The position numbers and the translations under genes were made by a program. 64,000 nt of DNA from Symbiodinium natans (Eukaryota > Sar > Dinophyceae > Suessiales > Symbiodiniaceae): the NCBI GenBank assembly GCA_905221605.1, contig CAJNDS010002146.1:1204906-1268905 (forward strand). Reading direction: 5' to 3'. The notes below the pieces were generated by a model. The model worked only from the letters and a program-made list of their open reading frames with translations. It was not told the DNA's origin and made no database searches. Below are positions 1 through 59,065 of this stretch, piece after piece (the stretch's first letter is position 1; each line of letters begins with the position of its first letter).

Positions 1-5
1 GGCCC

Positions 6-165
6 AGAGTCTGTACTACAGCTGAGGGTGTTTTGCGATGACGGCGGGAAGCAAAGGCGCAGAGTCTGCACTACAGCTGAGGGTGTTTTGCGGCGACGGC
101 GGGAAGCAAAGGCCTCGAGTCAGTACTACAGCTGAGGGTGTTTTTCGCAACCCTTGCGAAGCAAT
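6..165. repeat. 55-bp tandem repeat, three copies
   Basis: Unit AGAGTCTGTACTACAGCTGAGG... repeats at 6, 61 and 116; the third copy decays after the TGTTTTT stretch. It may continue beyond the window. Confidence 0.85.
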
Positions 166-800
166 CGTGCATGTCGCAATGTTTCTTGCCTTGAGCAGAT
201 GAGCATCAGAACACTTTTCAATTTTCTACTTAGGGTAATTGGGGATTAGGGTGTCCTTTCAATGCCGACTAGACAGTGATATATTTATAAGAGACCCCGT
301 GCGCGTTTTTGTATCCCGGTGCCGCATGCCGGGGGGTGGCCCAGGGCCTGACCAGGCCGGGCTCACCCGTTTTTTAACAAAACGACATTTTATACGACTT
401 ATCGGCATTGAGTTGACAGGACCAATTTTTTTTTCTATCTAGTTACAGTAGAGCCCCCCCTGCCCAGGCCGAACTAGGATGAATGGTATAAATGAATTTA
501 CACGTGAGATGGCAAAACACAAGTACAACATGAATTCATGCTGGCCTGGGCTAGAGGGAACCCCAGGCCCAGGTGTGAGCCCCTATTGGGACCCGACACC
601 CTTCCACGGGCCCCCCTTCTTCAAAACGATATATATATAAAACTTAACCGGGGGTTTGGGCTCGGGAAAATTATACAGGGGCAATATCTAGACCTAGAAG
701 AATCAAAACATCGTGGGGCAAAAATGCACCCCACGGTATTGCAGGACTAATATGTGCCCTGCGGAGGGGCCGAAAAGGGCCCGTTTTTTATAGGTGCAAG

Positions 801-876
801 CAACATGAGCATCAGCAACATGAGCATCAGCAACATGAGCATCAGCAACATGAGCATCAGCAACATGAGCACCAGC
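801..876. repeat. 15-bp minisatellite, five copies
   Basis: AACATGAGCATCAGC repeated in tandem, the last copy with one change. Confidence 0.9.
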
Positions 877-2042
877 GTCATCGGCATCCTCAGGACGGCA
901 TAGTCATGGCCTGGAATTGTGGCGAAAAAGACAACTTGGAACGTGCCTGGACAAGAGCCAGGGAGAGCGAGCGAGATGGACGGGGGGGGACCCCCCCCAA
1001 TTAAACAGACCCTATAGGATTACGTCCGGATGGGTTGTGGACATGAAAAGTGCGACCAGGAGCCTATAGGCCCAGTACTCAAACCCATCCGTAAACCCGG
1101 CATGAACCCAGAGAAGGCCTCCTGGGGCATGAGCCGCTTCACGCGCACGCAGGCTCCTCCTCCACAAGGCGCACCTCGTAGGTCTCTGGCTGAAGCTTCA
1201 GGGATTTTGGTGAACAGAACCCCTACATCTTAGAAGGTTTGGGGTGTGGTCAGGGTTTCGTCAGGCGAGCCAAGGGTTACAGTCGAGTTCAGGCTTGTGG
1301 GCGATTGAAAAACTTGGGCCACCCTACCGGACCTAGTTTTGGAAGTTTTGCGCAATCAGGCACCTGGGCAGTGGACAGGGATGGGGGGGTGGGGGGGGGT
1401 TCTGGGCTATTCAGGGCCGTCCGACAGACCTACTGGATGGGAGCGTTAGCAGGGATGGCTGGGGGCCGCGGGGGTCCTGGTACAGCGTACTCTCCCCCCC
1501 GCTATCCTACTGCCGGGAAACCGTTCTATTATATTCCAGAACGACCTGACAGCCCTCCATCGCCCCAGTCTTCCCGCCTGCATCTGTGGCCATATTCTGG
1601 ATGCTGCCCACGCAGTGCCAGCGGAAGCTTGAGAGTAAGGACCCAAAACCCTAAACCCTAAACCCTAAACTTCCGCCTCTTGGGCTTGACCCAGGAGCTT
1701 CAGGTTTATAGTAGGGTTTGATCGAACGTTTTAGGCTTGAGGTTTTTTAATGTTTTGGGTGCTGAGTTCGGCCAAGAGCTCACATAACGTTTCCTGACCC
1801 TCGCTACTTGGCCTGTCGGCTCGCTAAACTGTCATGTCAGCGGAAGCCGACACAACAGGTCGGCATGTCTGGCCTTGATCCTAAATGCTTGAGGCAGGTG
1901 CAGCTTGACTATGCCAGGACGGATCCGTGTTTGTGGGGCTGCTTGCCTACTTTCACGCATCTTTCTAGAGAATTCCAGAAACTGCAACTCCGCACCTGTG
2001 GAGGCAAAATACAATGCTTCATTACCCTGGTGTCGCTCGCTG

Positions 2043-2792
2043 CTATGAGGTAGAGTTCCAGGCCCGGCTTGCCAATACGGGCCGCATCAAGTGCCAAGGA
2101 AAGCCTTTGTTCAAATGTTCAAATGTGCCCAACAGAAAAATCAAGTGTACACGTACTATATTCCTTACCGGGATCCAAGTTCGAAAAAGAAGCGTTGCAG
2201 GCTTGCTCCATGTCAAGCGCAGCGTCGCCTGGTAGGCCGCCATTTCAGACGCTATCAACTTGTTTGCCTGGAGAGTCTTCTCCAGCGCACGTGCTGAAGC
2301 TGCCACAGTTGGCTGCTGGCCATTGGCGGCTGACCGCAACGCCCATTGCTTGACGTGCGGGTCCACCCGCCTTCGCTTGCATGCGCCGCCTGGGACGCTG
2401 GTCACCTCGGCCTCCGCCGACTTGTGCCACGTGAGATCGCCCCATCTCTCTGCTTCTTCTTCCACGGTATGTGACAAAGCGGTGACGATTTCCGAAAGCC
2501 AATGGCGAATGGCCGGGCATTCTACATGCTGGTACAACTGCCGCATCTGCTTCCACAGGCACAGCTGCGGGGGACCATCCGCGATGGCGTTGCTAGCAAG
2601 TCGTGCTGCCTCTTGGAAGCAAGGGCACTTCCCCTGCAGTTTGGGCTCCCTGGCACACTGGCCCATGCTACTGGCGTTTGGCTGGAGGGGCTGAAGATCC
2701 AATGCTGCAGGCAAGCATGCCTGGAAAAAATGCCCGGCAGCGCTGTCCGCGAGCAGGCGATTGTGCATGTTTTTTCCTGAATTTAACCGCAA
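2043..2792 (-). CDS. Unassigned 249-codon open frame
   Basis: The longest non-repetitive frame in the left flank. The part from about residue 60 to 190 has ordinary globular composition, with segments such as LYQHVECPAIRHWLSEIVTAL and SHTVEEEAERWGDLTWHKSAEAEV and a basic KRRR patch, and no repeat character. Beyond residue 195 the frame looks like intron. A second frame (1832-2014, minus) begins after a good CCTCCACAG|G acceptor and may be a further exon. I recognise no family. The surrounding 1.8-3.8 kb lacks telomere repeats, so it may be a separate transposon-like or gene unit. Confidence 0.35.
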   Translation of the reverse strand: MRLNSGKNMHNRLLADSAAGHFFQACLPAALDLQPLQPNASSMGQCAREPKLQGKCPCFQEAARLASNAIADGPPQLCLWKQMRQLYQHVECPAIRHWLSEIVTALSHTVEEEAERWGDLTWHKSAEAEVTSVPGGACKRRRVDPHVKQWALRSAANGQQPTVAASARALEKTLQANKLIASEMAAYQATLRLTWSKPATLLFRTWIPVRNIVRVHLIFLLGTFEHLNKGFPWHLMRPVLASRAWNSTS

Positions 2793-3759
2793 TAGGTTGG
2801 GAAGACACTTGAATGCTGCTGGTTAGAATATCCGAGATATGCTATTGTAAAAAGAAACATGTAACACTTGCATGGGAGGTCTCGGGAAGTCAAGGCAACT
2901 GAACTAAACCTCAGAAGAAAAAAACGGATGCACGAAAATGTCGGCAAGGATTCCAAACGCTTGGGCCAAGCTCCCGCCATGAAGGGACCCCGAACACTTC
3001 AATGGAAGGGTTGGGACTGCGCTCGCGAGAGCAACTAGTGCCTAAACGCAACTCTTGGCCCCAAGCGCTATAAACTCTGAGAAGTGATAACTTCGATTGA
3101 AGATCAACGCCGCAATCGGTGAACTTACGCGACCTTACCGAAAGGACTGGCAGGCCAAGTCGCGCTTCGAAGACCAAGCAAGAAGCAAACATACTAGTCC
3201 TGTTGTGGTGACCCAGTGCTCCTGCTCGGCATCTGACGTGTCTGCTGCTTGATTCCTCAGTGCTGCGCCTGATTGGTCCATGTGCTCATCGGGGTTCGCG
3301 AGAACAGACACTGAGTTTCTCCAAGATTGCCAATTTCTCACGAAGACACGCCAGGGCTGTTCTGCGCGCGGCCCAGTTTCAAGCCAGCCTAGGTTTCCCA
3401 CCAGTCGTCGCAACTCCCACCGAAGCTCACCGTCGGAGCCTTCACGGGTTGCAAGGATCCAGCTGCTACGGCTACTATGATCTCATCCCTAAAGGCCGAG
3501 GTAAACCTCACCTAGCAAACCTTGTCACATTGTGCTCATAGGGCCCTGCTTGTTTTTGAAGAGTTCCAACCTGCACTGCTCGGGAACGCCTTCCAGTGGC
3601 AGCTTTCCACATGTCCAGATGGCAGCATCGCTCTGAACCGCAACATCAAACCCAAGGAAAAATCAGCCATTGTGCGGGCCGCTGGGCGGCTGGGCTCTCG
3701 GTGACCAATGTGGTCTAATAAGAATACTGGATGGTGGACGGACACTGTGTTTCTACGAT

Positions 3760-4797
3760 ACTATAGTGTATATAACATTATGACTATACTAACTACATGG
3801 TTATACGTGGTATAACAGAGCAAAGGATGGCCTTGCAAGATCACACAACAATGTATAACTTGTGTAACATACGATGCTATATTCTGGGCCTGTGCGCAGC
3901 CAGCAACGGCAAGGTTGACCAAGGGGACCTTTCCGAAGGGGACCTGTTGGCCGACTCCGACTAAACCCTAAACCCTAAGCCCTGTCTGGAAGGGTTGGAG
4001 GCCCTAAACGTCCCCAGCACAAAAGCTGAGACTTGGCTCGCTGTGAGTTGTGATTGGGTGGCCTTTGCGGTGGGCATGTCTTCGCACTCTGCACCCCAAG
4101 CCGCAAAATCCCCTAAACCCTAAACCCTAAACCCGACGCCTAAACCCTAGACCCTAAACCCCAAACCCCGGAACCCTACACCCTAAACCCCAGAACCCCT
4201 GAAACCCTGCACTGAAACCCAGAGCCCGAAACCCTCGAAACCCTCACCCTAAACCCTAAACCCTAAACCCTAAACCCTAAACCCTAAACCCTAAACCCTA
4301 AACCCTAAACCCTAAACCCTAAACCGCCTTCGGGCTGGACTTCGGGCTGATCACGGGGCTCGTCTTGGGACTGGTGCGCTTGCCGGGTGGCCTCGTCCGC
4401 CAAGGGGTGGGGGGGGGGGGGGGGGGGGGGGGCTTAGGGTTTAGGGTTAGGGTTTAGGGTTTAGAGTTTAGGGTTTAGGGTTTAGGGTTTAGGGTTTGGG
4501 GTTTAGGGTTTAGGGTTTAGGCTGTAGGGTTCAGAGTTCAGGGTTTGAGGTTAGGGTTGAGGGTTGAGGCTTGAGGGTTGAGGGTGGAGGGGTGTGGGGT
4601 TGGGGGAGGGAGGAGGGTGATTTGAGGGTTTATGAGTCAAGGAGCTTATACGGGCGCAACCCACGATCTAGTACAGGCACAAATCCACTCTTCCATACAG
4701 GGCTCGTTTGTTTTTTTTCAGTTGGGCTGCTCCTGGCGGGTTCAAACCCTAAGCCCGAAACCCTAAACCCTAAACCCTGAACCCTGAACCCTAAACC

Positions 4798-4836
<39 letters not shown>

Positions 4837-7800
4837 ACCTTCAACCCTAAACCCTACCCTAAGCATCCCCCAGCCCTACAGGGTTTGCGAATTCCAGGGC
4901 TTAGGGACTTCGAGAGTTTAGGATTGCGGCCGAATCTCGAACCTGGGACCGCATGGCAATTCAAAGAGGCCAATCCTTACGCTTGATCCCCGAGGACCCT
5001 GGCTGAAGGGCTTGTGGTTGAGGCCTTACGGATTTACGACTCCTGGTTGCTGAGTATCCTGGGCAAAACAAACATTAACCTGTCAAAAAAAGGCTATACA
5101 TGCCTCAAAAGGTCAAATCGCGACGTGTGCACAAGCGAGTCTCAAAAGGCTAAAGTTTACTATATACTGTATTCATATGGGGACTTCCGATAAAAGGGGA
5201 CCTCTTTCGACCCCCAAATAGTCGGATCCCCTTATAATAAGGACCCCAAGAAGGTACCCCGAATATCGTAAGCCCCCATATTGAGGCGGTCGTTCGGGCG
5301 TAGCCGCACTCTCAGAGGGCAAGCTTCAGATGAGTAGGAGAAGAGATCCGCATCGCGGAAACTCAGAGACGCAAGGCTTTTGCCCCCAACCCCCCCTAAA
5401 CCCTAAACCCGAAACCCTAAACCCCTAAACCCCTAAACCCCAAACCCCTAAACCCTAAACCCTAAACCCTAAACCTAAACCCTAAACCCCTAAAACCCGG
5501 ACACCCGTACTCTGAATCGCATCTTCATCCAGTCGCAGATGAAGCAGAAACAAGTCCCGGGCGTGTTCGGGTTTGAGGCTTAGTGCTCAGCTTTAAACAT
5601 CTGCAGAACACGTGCGGACGGGGGAGGGTTAAAAAGGGTTTTGGGTGACTTGAGGGGGTGCAGGGCCTTAGAGTTTAGAACCCCTCAGTTGCAACACAAC
5701 CTTGGGGACGAAATGAACCCTTTTCAAGTTTATGGTTCACATATCCTAATAAGGATGACGGTAGTATACCCTGATAAAGGATTATAGTAGTGGTCCATGA
5801 CCCCAATTTTAGGCTTCACTGGGTCCCTAAACCCGAAGCCCCTAAACCCTAAACCCTAAACCCTAAACCCTAAACCCTAAACCCTAAACCCTAAACCCTA
5901 AACCCTAAGCCCAAGGAATGGCTCTTTAAGGCCCCGGGCGGCGAAGGCGAATGGACGGGCGAAGTCGTCATGGGCGAAGTGGATGCCTGGCAGACATGCG
6001 CGAGGCCTCAGGCTTCTGGCTTGGGCTTCCTTGGGGACCAAATGCGTATCTCCCAAAATAGCGGTACCCGCGTTAATACCCCAAATAGAATCCCCTTGAA
6101 GGGACACCCCAAAATGGTACCCCTATCTTCGGAAACCCCGAAACGAACCCTAAAAGGGTTTAGGGATTAGGGTGTTTAAACCTTGGGTACCTTGAAAAGG
6201 GTTTAGGGTTCATATACCCCAATAGTGGCAACTTGAACCCCAAAAGAGTTCAGGGTTCAAAGACCCTAATAGGGATTATAGTATAGGGTCGGCCTTCTTT
6301 CCTTAAGGACCAGATTGAACCCCAAAAGGGTTTAGGGTTCATAAACCCTAATAGGGTTTATACTAGTGTAGGGTATATGACTCGCAAACCCTAAACCCTA
6401 AAACCTAAAACCTAGAACCTAAACGCGAAACCCTAAACCTTACAGACCTTAAACCCTGAACCCAAAACCCTAAACCCTTGTCTAGCCTGCTCTTGGGTAC
6501 ATGCAAAATTCTGACCCCCCCCCCCCCCCCCCGCCGGGGAAAACAACCCCTAAACCCTAAACCCTAAACCCTAAACCCTAAACCCCAATTTGCTTTGAAA
6601 CCGGGCTCAGGGCGGTTTAAGTTCGGGACAACCTTGCATATACCATACCTCAAGAGCAGCTCAACTTGACTTTAATGTTTCAGGTTTCAGGACTTTAGGG
6701 TTTCGGGATTCGGGGTTTAGGGTTTAGCGTTTCGCGTTTAGGGTTTAGGGTTTAGAGAAACCCGAAACCCTAAACCCTAAACCCTCAACCCTAAAGGGTT
6801 TCGGGTTTCGTGCTTCAGAGGAGGAGGATGCGAGATTTATAGACCGTAGGAACGGGGCAGCTGTCAGACTGATTCGGCCTCGGCATGCGGCGACAGGGGT
6901 GGCGAGGGCCTGCACGGGCCCTTAACAGGGGACCCCTTATACCCCCTTCAGGGTTTAGGGTTTAGGGTTTAGGGTTTAGGGGTAGGTACATGGTCCCTTA
7001 ATATGGGCCCTTAACAGGAGACCCTTAAATCCCCCATAAAAACCCAAGGGCCCATATAAGTATCCTTGGAAGCAACCCAAACCCAAAGCCTTAATTAGGG
7101 TTCAGATATAGGGTTGAGGGAAAGAACACCAGCCACAAGCCCTGATAACCCCAAGCCAATTAAACAAAAACACAAAAAAAAACACACACCCTGAAGCCTC
7201 AAAAGCCCTAAGCTTACAAGCCTATCATCTCCGAAACTTCAAACTACACACTAAAAAAGCGAAGCTTCAAGAACATGCATACCCTAAACCCTGAACCCTG
7301 ACACCTGAACCCTTAAAAGTTCTAAACACAGTTAACTCTTTGAGGTTCAATGAACCGCCAAGGAGTCTATGACTGAAGAAGTTGCGCGAATAACTCCCGA
7401 AACCCTAAACCTTAAACCCTAGACCCTAAACCCTACACCAAAGAAGTCATGTTGCAAAACCCTGCCCTAAGCCCTCTAAAACCAAAGCCCATTTGCCCTG
7501 AACCATACAAGCCTCAAGTGTAGAACTCTGCAGCGCGGACTCTAAAACCCTATAACATGCAGCCCTTAATACCGTACGGACCAACTGAACCCTAAAAGGT
7601 TTATGGTTCATGTACCTTACCTAAAAAGGATTCTAGTAGCATGGGGTATCTGACCCCAATTCTGGGGTTCATGTGGCCCCCACTGTAAGTCTCGCACTCA
7701 ATACTTCCTGCCTTTTACCCTCCACCCGTCGCCTTGAGGCCAACCCTAAACCCTAAACCCTAAACCCCCACCTGTCTTCATCCTTCTCCTTCTTGCGATC

Positions 7801-8400
7801 CTGCCATGGCCTGCGGCGAGGCAAGCAAGGGCTGGGGGTGAAAGGGCTTCTAGGGAGGTTTAGAATTTAGAGTTCAGGGTTCAAATTAAGGTTTAGGGTC
7901 AGGGTAGGAGGGTCGTACAGGGATTCTAGATTCTAGGATTAGGGCTTGCAGGCTACTTTGTATGGCTGCATGGGATTGTGGTTTGTATGGCTACAAGGGG
8001 ATTATGGGGTTTGGGCTTGTAAGGCTTTACAGTGGCGCCAGGGGTTACAGCGTTTGGGAGCTTTTGGGGTTTGCAGGATTTTGGGGTTTGCGGGATTTAT
8101 AGGGACTTGTGCAGAATACGGGAATATAGGGCTTAAGGCGAAACCCTACATTGCCCAGCCCTAAACCCCAAACCCTAAACCCTACATGAACCCCTCCCCC
8201 CAATCCCGCCTCCGGCGCCTGTCTTCGTCCGGCACCGACAACTGCAGGGCCAGACGAGGGACTTGAGAGGCATCGTGCTTAGGGCAATGAGGGTTTAGGG
8301 TTTCGGTGGGTTTTGGGTTTAAGGTTTAGGGTTCAGGGCTTCAGAGCATATGGTCCAGCAGTTTAGGGCTTCAGGATTTTGTGGGTTTAGCCCCCCAAGC
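3760..8400. other. Left spacer: telomere-like sequence, element remnants, no secure gene
   Basis: Holds CCCTAAA/TTTAGGG blocks, poly-G (4409) and poly-C (6512) runs, family A and D remnants and small unique islands. One island (5918-6020, plus) reads like protein (WLFKAPGGEGEWTGEVVMGE) but has no partner exon. The C-terminal tail of the eIF2A-like gene should lie in the right part. Confidence 0.5.
4246..4520. repeat. Facing telomere-like arrays around a poly-G run
   Basis: (CCCTAAA)n at 4246-4325, unique sequence, about 23 G at 4409-4432, then (TTTAGGG)n: the two arrays have opposite orientation. Confidence 0.85.
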
Positions 8401-8468
8401 CCTCAAACAAACTCTAAACCCTAAACCCTAAACCCTAAACTCTGAGAGAGACCGAAACTAGGCCGGGC

Positions 8469-53912
<45,444 letters not shown>

Positions 53913-56879
53913 CTTGAACAGAGTGTGTGGGGTTTCGGGTTTAGGGATTTAGGGTTTAGGGTTTAGGGTTTAGGGTTTAAACCCTAAACCCTAAACCCTA
54001 AACCCTAAACCCTAAACCCTAGATTCCTTCGAGGATCCAAGACGTAGAGCACCCCAAATCGCACCCTTCGTTCCAGGAACCCTCAAGGGGATCTACCTTT
54101 TGGATCCTCCAAGCGGTCTGGGAAATGAGGGTCCCGGATTGGGGCTGCTGTACTAGGCTGCCCAGTAACCTAGGCTGAAAAAGGGTGCCCTTTTTTGCTT
54201 TAAGGGGTTTATTTGGGAACCTAAACCTCCCAAAAAGGGAATAAGGGTACTACTGGGCATCCTAGTGTATGTAAAGTTTCTCGGCAGCCCAGGTCAGGAT
54301 ATTGTGATCAGGGCACCCCCTTTTTGGGGCTTGGCTACTTCATAGGGGAACCTTGAAGCAATAAAAGGGCAAAAGGGTACCACTGGGCTACCAAGCAGTG
54401 TAGAGAAGTACCCAATGTGGCTTTCTAGGGCTAGGCTTAGGGGTTTTAGGGTTGGGGTTTTGCGATTCAGGGGTTGGGGTTGTTCAGGGGTTCCATAAGG
54501 GTTTAGGGGTTCGGGTTTAGGGTTCAGAGTTGCGGGTTTAGTTGAGGTCTTGGGCTTTCGGGTTGCATGAGATATCCCTAAACCCTAAACCCTCATCCCT
54601 CAGGGTCGCGGCTTAGGATTTGGGGCTTAGCAACTTGCAATCTGATTCAGGAGCTCATTAGGCCAGGAGGTGAGTCTACGTAGGAGGTGCGGTCGATGAT
54701 GGGCACTGTGGATGTGCAGCCCCCGCGCGGCGCGCCGGTGTCTTGATGTTGCTGAGCTCCAGTCGGGAAATCGACTTTTCAATCTCAATACTGGGTTTAG
54801 GGCTTGGGGTTTAGGATGGCCGACTTGACTTGAGTAGGAAGGCTAGTGAGTTAGTGATACTCGATGCCTGAATCTGCGCAAAAAGACGACGAAAAACTGG
54901 GAGGGGAGGGTGGGCGGGGGTGGTAGGTCTTGGATGTCAAGGCCAAGAGTTTCCCGCCGCCCCCCCCCCCCCCCCCCACCCCAAGACTGATTTTAGGGGT
55001 TTCCGACAACAGGGGGTATACCCTTTTTGGGGGGTCCCTTTCAGGGGATTCTCTTCTGTTTGGGGATCAAAGGGGTACCCCTATTTTGGGAAATGCCCAT
55101 TTTGTTTACAAACGCCCAGCCTGTTTAGAAACACAGGGTCGTCTTTACAACTTCGTGCTTAGAGGGGCCTGCCATGAAACCCGAAAACCCCTAAACCCCT
55201 AAACCCCTAAACCCTAAACCCTAAAACCCTAAACCCCTAAACCCTAAACCCCTAATATAAGGGAACCTTGTGAACTGAAGCAGGGCAAAAGGCCCCTTCT
55301 GGGCTACGCAGGTTGGCTCAAAATAAACACCTGGACCCCAGGAACCCGCAACTAAAACATCCAGCGCTCTTCTCGTGTCTTTGTTTGAGGTTTACAGCAA
55401 TGGGGGTGCCTCGGAAACTTCACGCCCATGAATCTACGACCTCAAACGCTGGGACTTTTTTTTTTTTTTCCTTTTTTTTTTTTTTTGGGGGGGGGGGGGT
55501 TTAAGGGGGGGCCCGTGAGTTCAAGGTTTTGGGGTGGAAGGCAGATGTCGGCCTCAATCAGCACAGGCGCTGAGCAACAGGGCCTAGGGTGATCAGCGCC
55601 CCCAAAACCCTAAAACCTACACCTTAAACTCCAAACCACCAAGCCCTACACCCCAAACTCCAAGCCCCAAGCCCGAATTAAGCCCTAAACCTCCAAGCTC
55701 TGGACCCCAGACCCTACACCCTAAGCCCCAAATCCTAAAACCCTAACCCCCAAACCCTAAACCCCTGACTGTGGTCAAGATCCCGGCCAACTTCGACCTC
55801 GGCTTTCATGCACTCCACCTGAGGTTTTAGGGCTTCGGCTTAAGGGTTTAGGGCTAGGGTTTAGGATTTAGGATTTAGGGTTTAGGGTTTAGGGCTTAGG
55901 GTTCAGGGCTCTTAGGGTAGTTTCATGGGCCCTTAATAGGGCCCCTTGCCTTCTTTAAAGGGTTGTGCATTTAATGGGCATGTGGATTGTGCAGGGTATA
56001 TATGGGGGTACAAAGGGGTCCCGTTTCAGGGCTCATACTACGGGACCATGTAACTACCCCTCAACCCTAAACCCTAAACCCTAAACCCTAAACCCTAAAC
56101 CCTAAACAGGATTAGGGTTTAGGTTCCTATAAGCCCCAAACGTGGAAGGTGTTTATCTGAGGGTAGTTACGCAGTTCCTTGGTATGAACCCTGAATTGGG
56201 GACCTGGCCTATACCCCATATATACCCCATACAACCCGAGGGCCCATACTTCAGAACCCTGTAAAGAAGGTAAGGGATCACATTAAGAGCCCATGACCTA
56301 ACGCCTAATCCCTAATACTAAACCTAGTGTGTGTTTAGGGTGTTGAGGGCCCCTAGGCCGTTGGAGCTTCTGGGCTTTAAGGGTTCGGGGCTCTCGGGGG
56401 TTCAGGCTTTGCAGGGCTTCGGGGTGCTTAGGGGAGGGTTTCGGCATGTTTGGGGGTTTTCACAAGGGCTTAGGGTGTAGGGATACCTCAGGGTCGCTTC
56501 GGGGTGTTTAGACCCTTTTGTGGGTTTCGGGTAATAGGGTTCATGGGCGCGGCGACACTCCTGTTTACCTCTTGGGCCCCGCAAGCTGCCACTCTAGGAC
56601 CCCCTCAACACTATGATCCTTGTCTTTGGATTTGGATGCAGCTGAAAACGGGGTTTAGGGTTTAGGGTTTAGGGTTTTGAGAGAGGTCTAAACCCTAAAG
56701 CCCTCAACCCTACACCCAAGACCAAGCTTCTTGTATCTGCGGTGGGCTGTCTCCCTACATGGGCAATTATACGAATCCCCTTATAAACGGGCCCTTTTAT
56801 AGGGTTACTTCGGGTTTAGGGTTTAGGGTTTAGGGTTTGGGGTTTGGGGTCTGGGGTTTAGGGTTTTGGCTTCAGGCCT

Positions 56880-59065
56880 AATCGCCCATGCTGATCTGGC
56901 ACTGTCGACTCAGCATTTCAGCGACTGCATCTTCGATGTGACAGGTCGAAGTTGGCTTTCTCTTCCTCGGCGTGCTGGTCCTCCACCCGGCCTTCCCTGG
57001 AGGCTGTACCCTAAACCCTAAACCCTAAACCCTAAACCCTAAACCCTAAACCCTAAACCCTAAACCCTAACCCTAAACCTCAAATTTTAAACCCTAAACC
57101 CTAAGCCTCAACTGGTCATTTCTCGAAAATGTGGTCCCTTTTTGGGGTCCTTTGTATAAGGTGGACCCGAATTTGGAGAACTCGCCATATACCCTCATAA
57201 GGATTACAGTAGTGTGCGGTATATGATCCCATTTTGGGGGTTCATTTGCTTCATATACCCTCACAAGGATTGTAGCAGTGTAGGGTCCATGATCCCAATC
57301 TTAGGCTGCAATTGGGTCCGCCCAAGGTCGTTGCACCAACGCGAGGCAGAAGGGGGGGCACTTCAAGTGGCCGAGAGAGTGGTAACTTGAAAACCAAGAT
57401 GTTCAGGTGGCATCCTCCAAAACGTAACTATACAACCCTAAACCCTAAACCCTAAACCCTAAACCCTAAACCCTAAACCGCGTTGAAGAATGCAGTGCCT
57501 TCTCGATCTCGTTCCCATTGCGAATCTGACGGAAGCAGTAGGGTTTAATTAAAGTTGAGGGAGCGAACCGACAGCCTACACAAAGCCAAGGTTTCTGGGG
57601 CCCCCCCTAGACACTAAACCCTAAACCCAAAAGCTGAAAGGACCCGGGGCACATGCGCCATGGGGCTGAGAGCAAAACAAATTCACTGTTCCCGCCAGGA
57701 TCCGCTGACACTGACCAGCGGACCCAAAAACCCCTTCAACAAGACCTGCACTCAACAGAATAGGGTTTCGGGTTTAGGGTTTGGGGTTTGGGGTTCAGGG
57801 TTTAGGGTTTAGGAATAATCTGCGCCCGAACACCAAAAGCCCAACACAACACCCCCTCCTCCAAAAAAACTGAAACGATGACAGACTTTCAACGTCTACC
57901 TGTGGTGCTATTAAACCCTGAACTTAAACCCCCTAAATCCTGAACCTCAAGACCAAAGCTTGCCAAACCCTAAACCCTAAACTCCTCAACCCTGAACCCC
58001 AAGCCTGAGCCCTAAACCCTCTTAACCCTAAACCCTCTAAACCCTCTTGACCCTAACTCCCTCAACCCTAAAGCCTTAACCCTTTAGGGGGCCTCCCAAA
58101 CGCTGATCTCGGCGGGCGCGGCCGCCCGCTGCATGTCGTCACGGAGGTCAGGGACCTGGTCTGAGGGTTGGGACTTAGGGCTTCGGGGGTTTAGGGTTTA
58201 GGGTTTAGGGTTTAATTCGGGTTTCGGGGTTTTGGGGGTTTAGGGGTTGGGGGTTCTGGGGTCCTGAAGAAAAGGCTGCATCCCTCGAGGAAGGCAGAAA
58301 TCATACCGGTGCCTTCAAGCCGTGTGCAACTTAGCTGCTGAGGTCATACGCGCCTAACAAAGTGCAGTTCTATAGGGGATTAGAGAATCCCCAAAAAGAG
58401 AATAGTGTACTCATTCAGCTGCTAAAGGCAACCCAAAACACCCCAACCTAGCGGCTGCAACGTAGTGCCTTAGGCAAGAAGAGCAAGCTGAAACAAATCC
58501 AGACTCCAAAAACCTCTAACCCTACGTCATGGACACTAAACACGAATTCCAGTCTTCATCTTTCAGCCCGGGCAAACCCGCCGAGCGGTTTAAAGGGGCC
58601 TGTTAGGGTTCGCCACGAGACATTTGCGGACCTGCTTCGGGCTTCGAGGGGCCTACTACTGGGGTTTATTGAGGTCAAGGGTGGTGCAGAGGGTATGAAG
58701 CATAGCTGAATGCTCCAAGGCACAGCTAGCTCTACCATTTCCATGAACGGTCGAACCGATTCCAGGCCTTACCGAGAATCCCTAAACCTTATACCCTAAA
58801 CCCTAAACCCTGAACCTCCTTTTGCATGCACTATCATATAGGGTACCCGAATGAGGACTTGGGATGTTCAATAAGGATTAGAATAGGGGCGTACTATAAT
58901 CCCGACTAAGGACTGTTAGTATAAGGGGGAACATGCCAAGGTACCCGGGTTTAGGGTTTAGGGTTTAGGGATCTAGAGAGGCTCGCAGCTTTTTGCGCGG
59001 GGCATCCTCCCACTTCGGCAGAAGCTTCGCATGTGTGACTGCACCGCGCCTCATAATTGAAGGAG
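56880..59065 (-). other. Weak candidate exons, perhaps 5' part of the eIF2A-like gene
   Basis: Between telomere-like stretches the minus strand has short codon-like islands: 59065-58985 (starts MRRGA), 58160-58085 (VPDLRDDMQRAAAPAEISVWE), 57540-57480 (FRQIRNGNEIEKALHSS) and 57000-56885 (VEDQHAEEEKANFDL). MRRGA|VPDLRDD joins in phase through a GTC direct repeat, and SVWE resembles the NLxVWD strand of eIF2A. No join beyond that is secure. Confidence 0.25.

Noticed and set aside
2069-2812. Overlapping plus-strand frames opposite the 249-codon frame
   Set aside because: Shorter, Cys/Trp/His-rich and without start or splice support; likely shadows.
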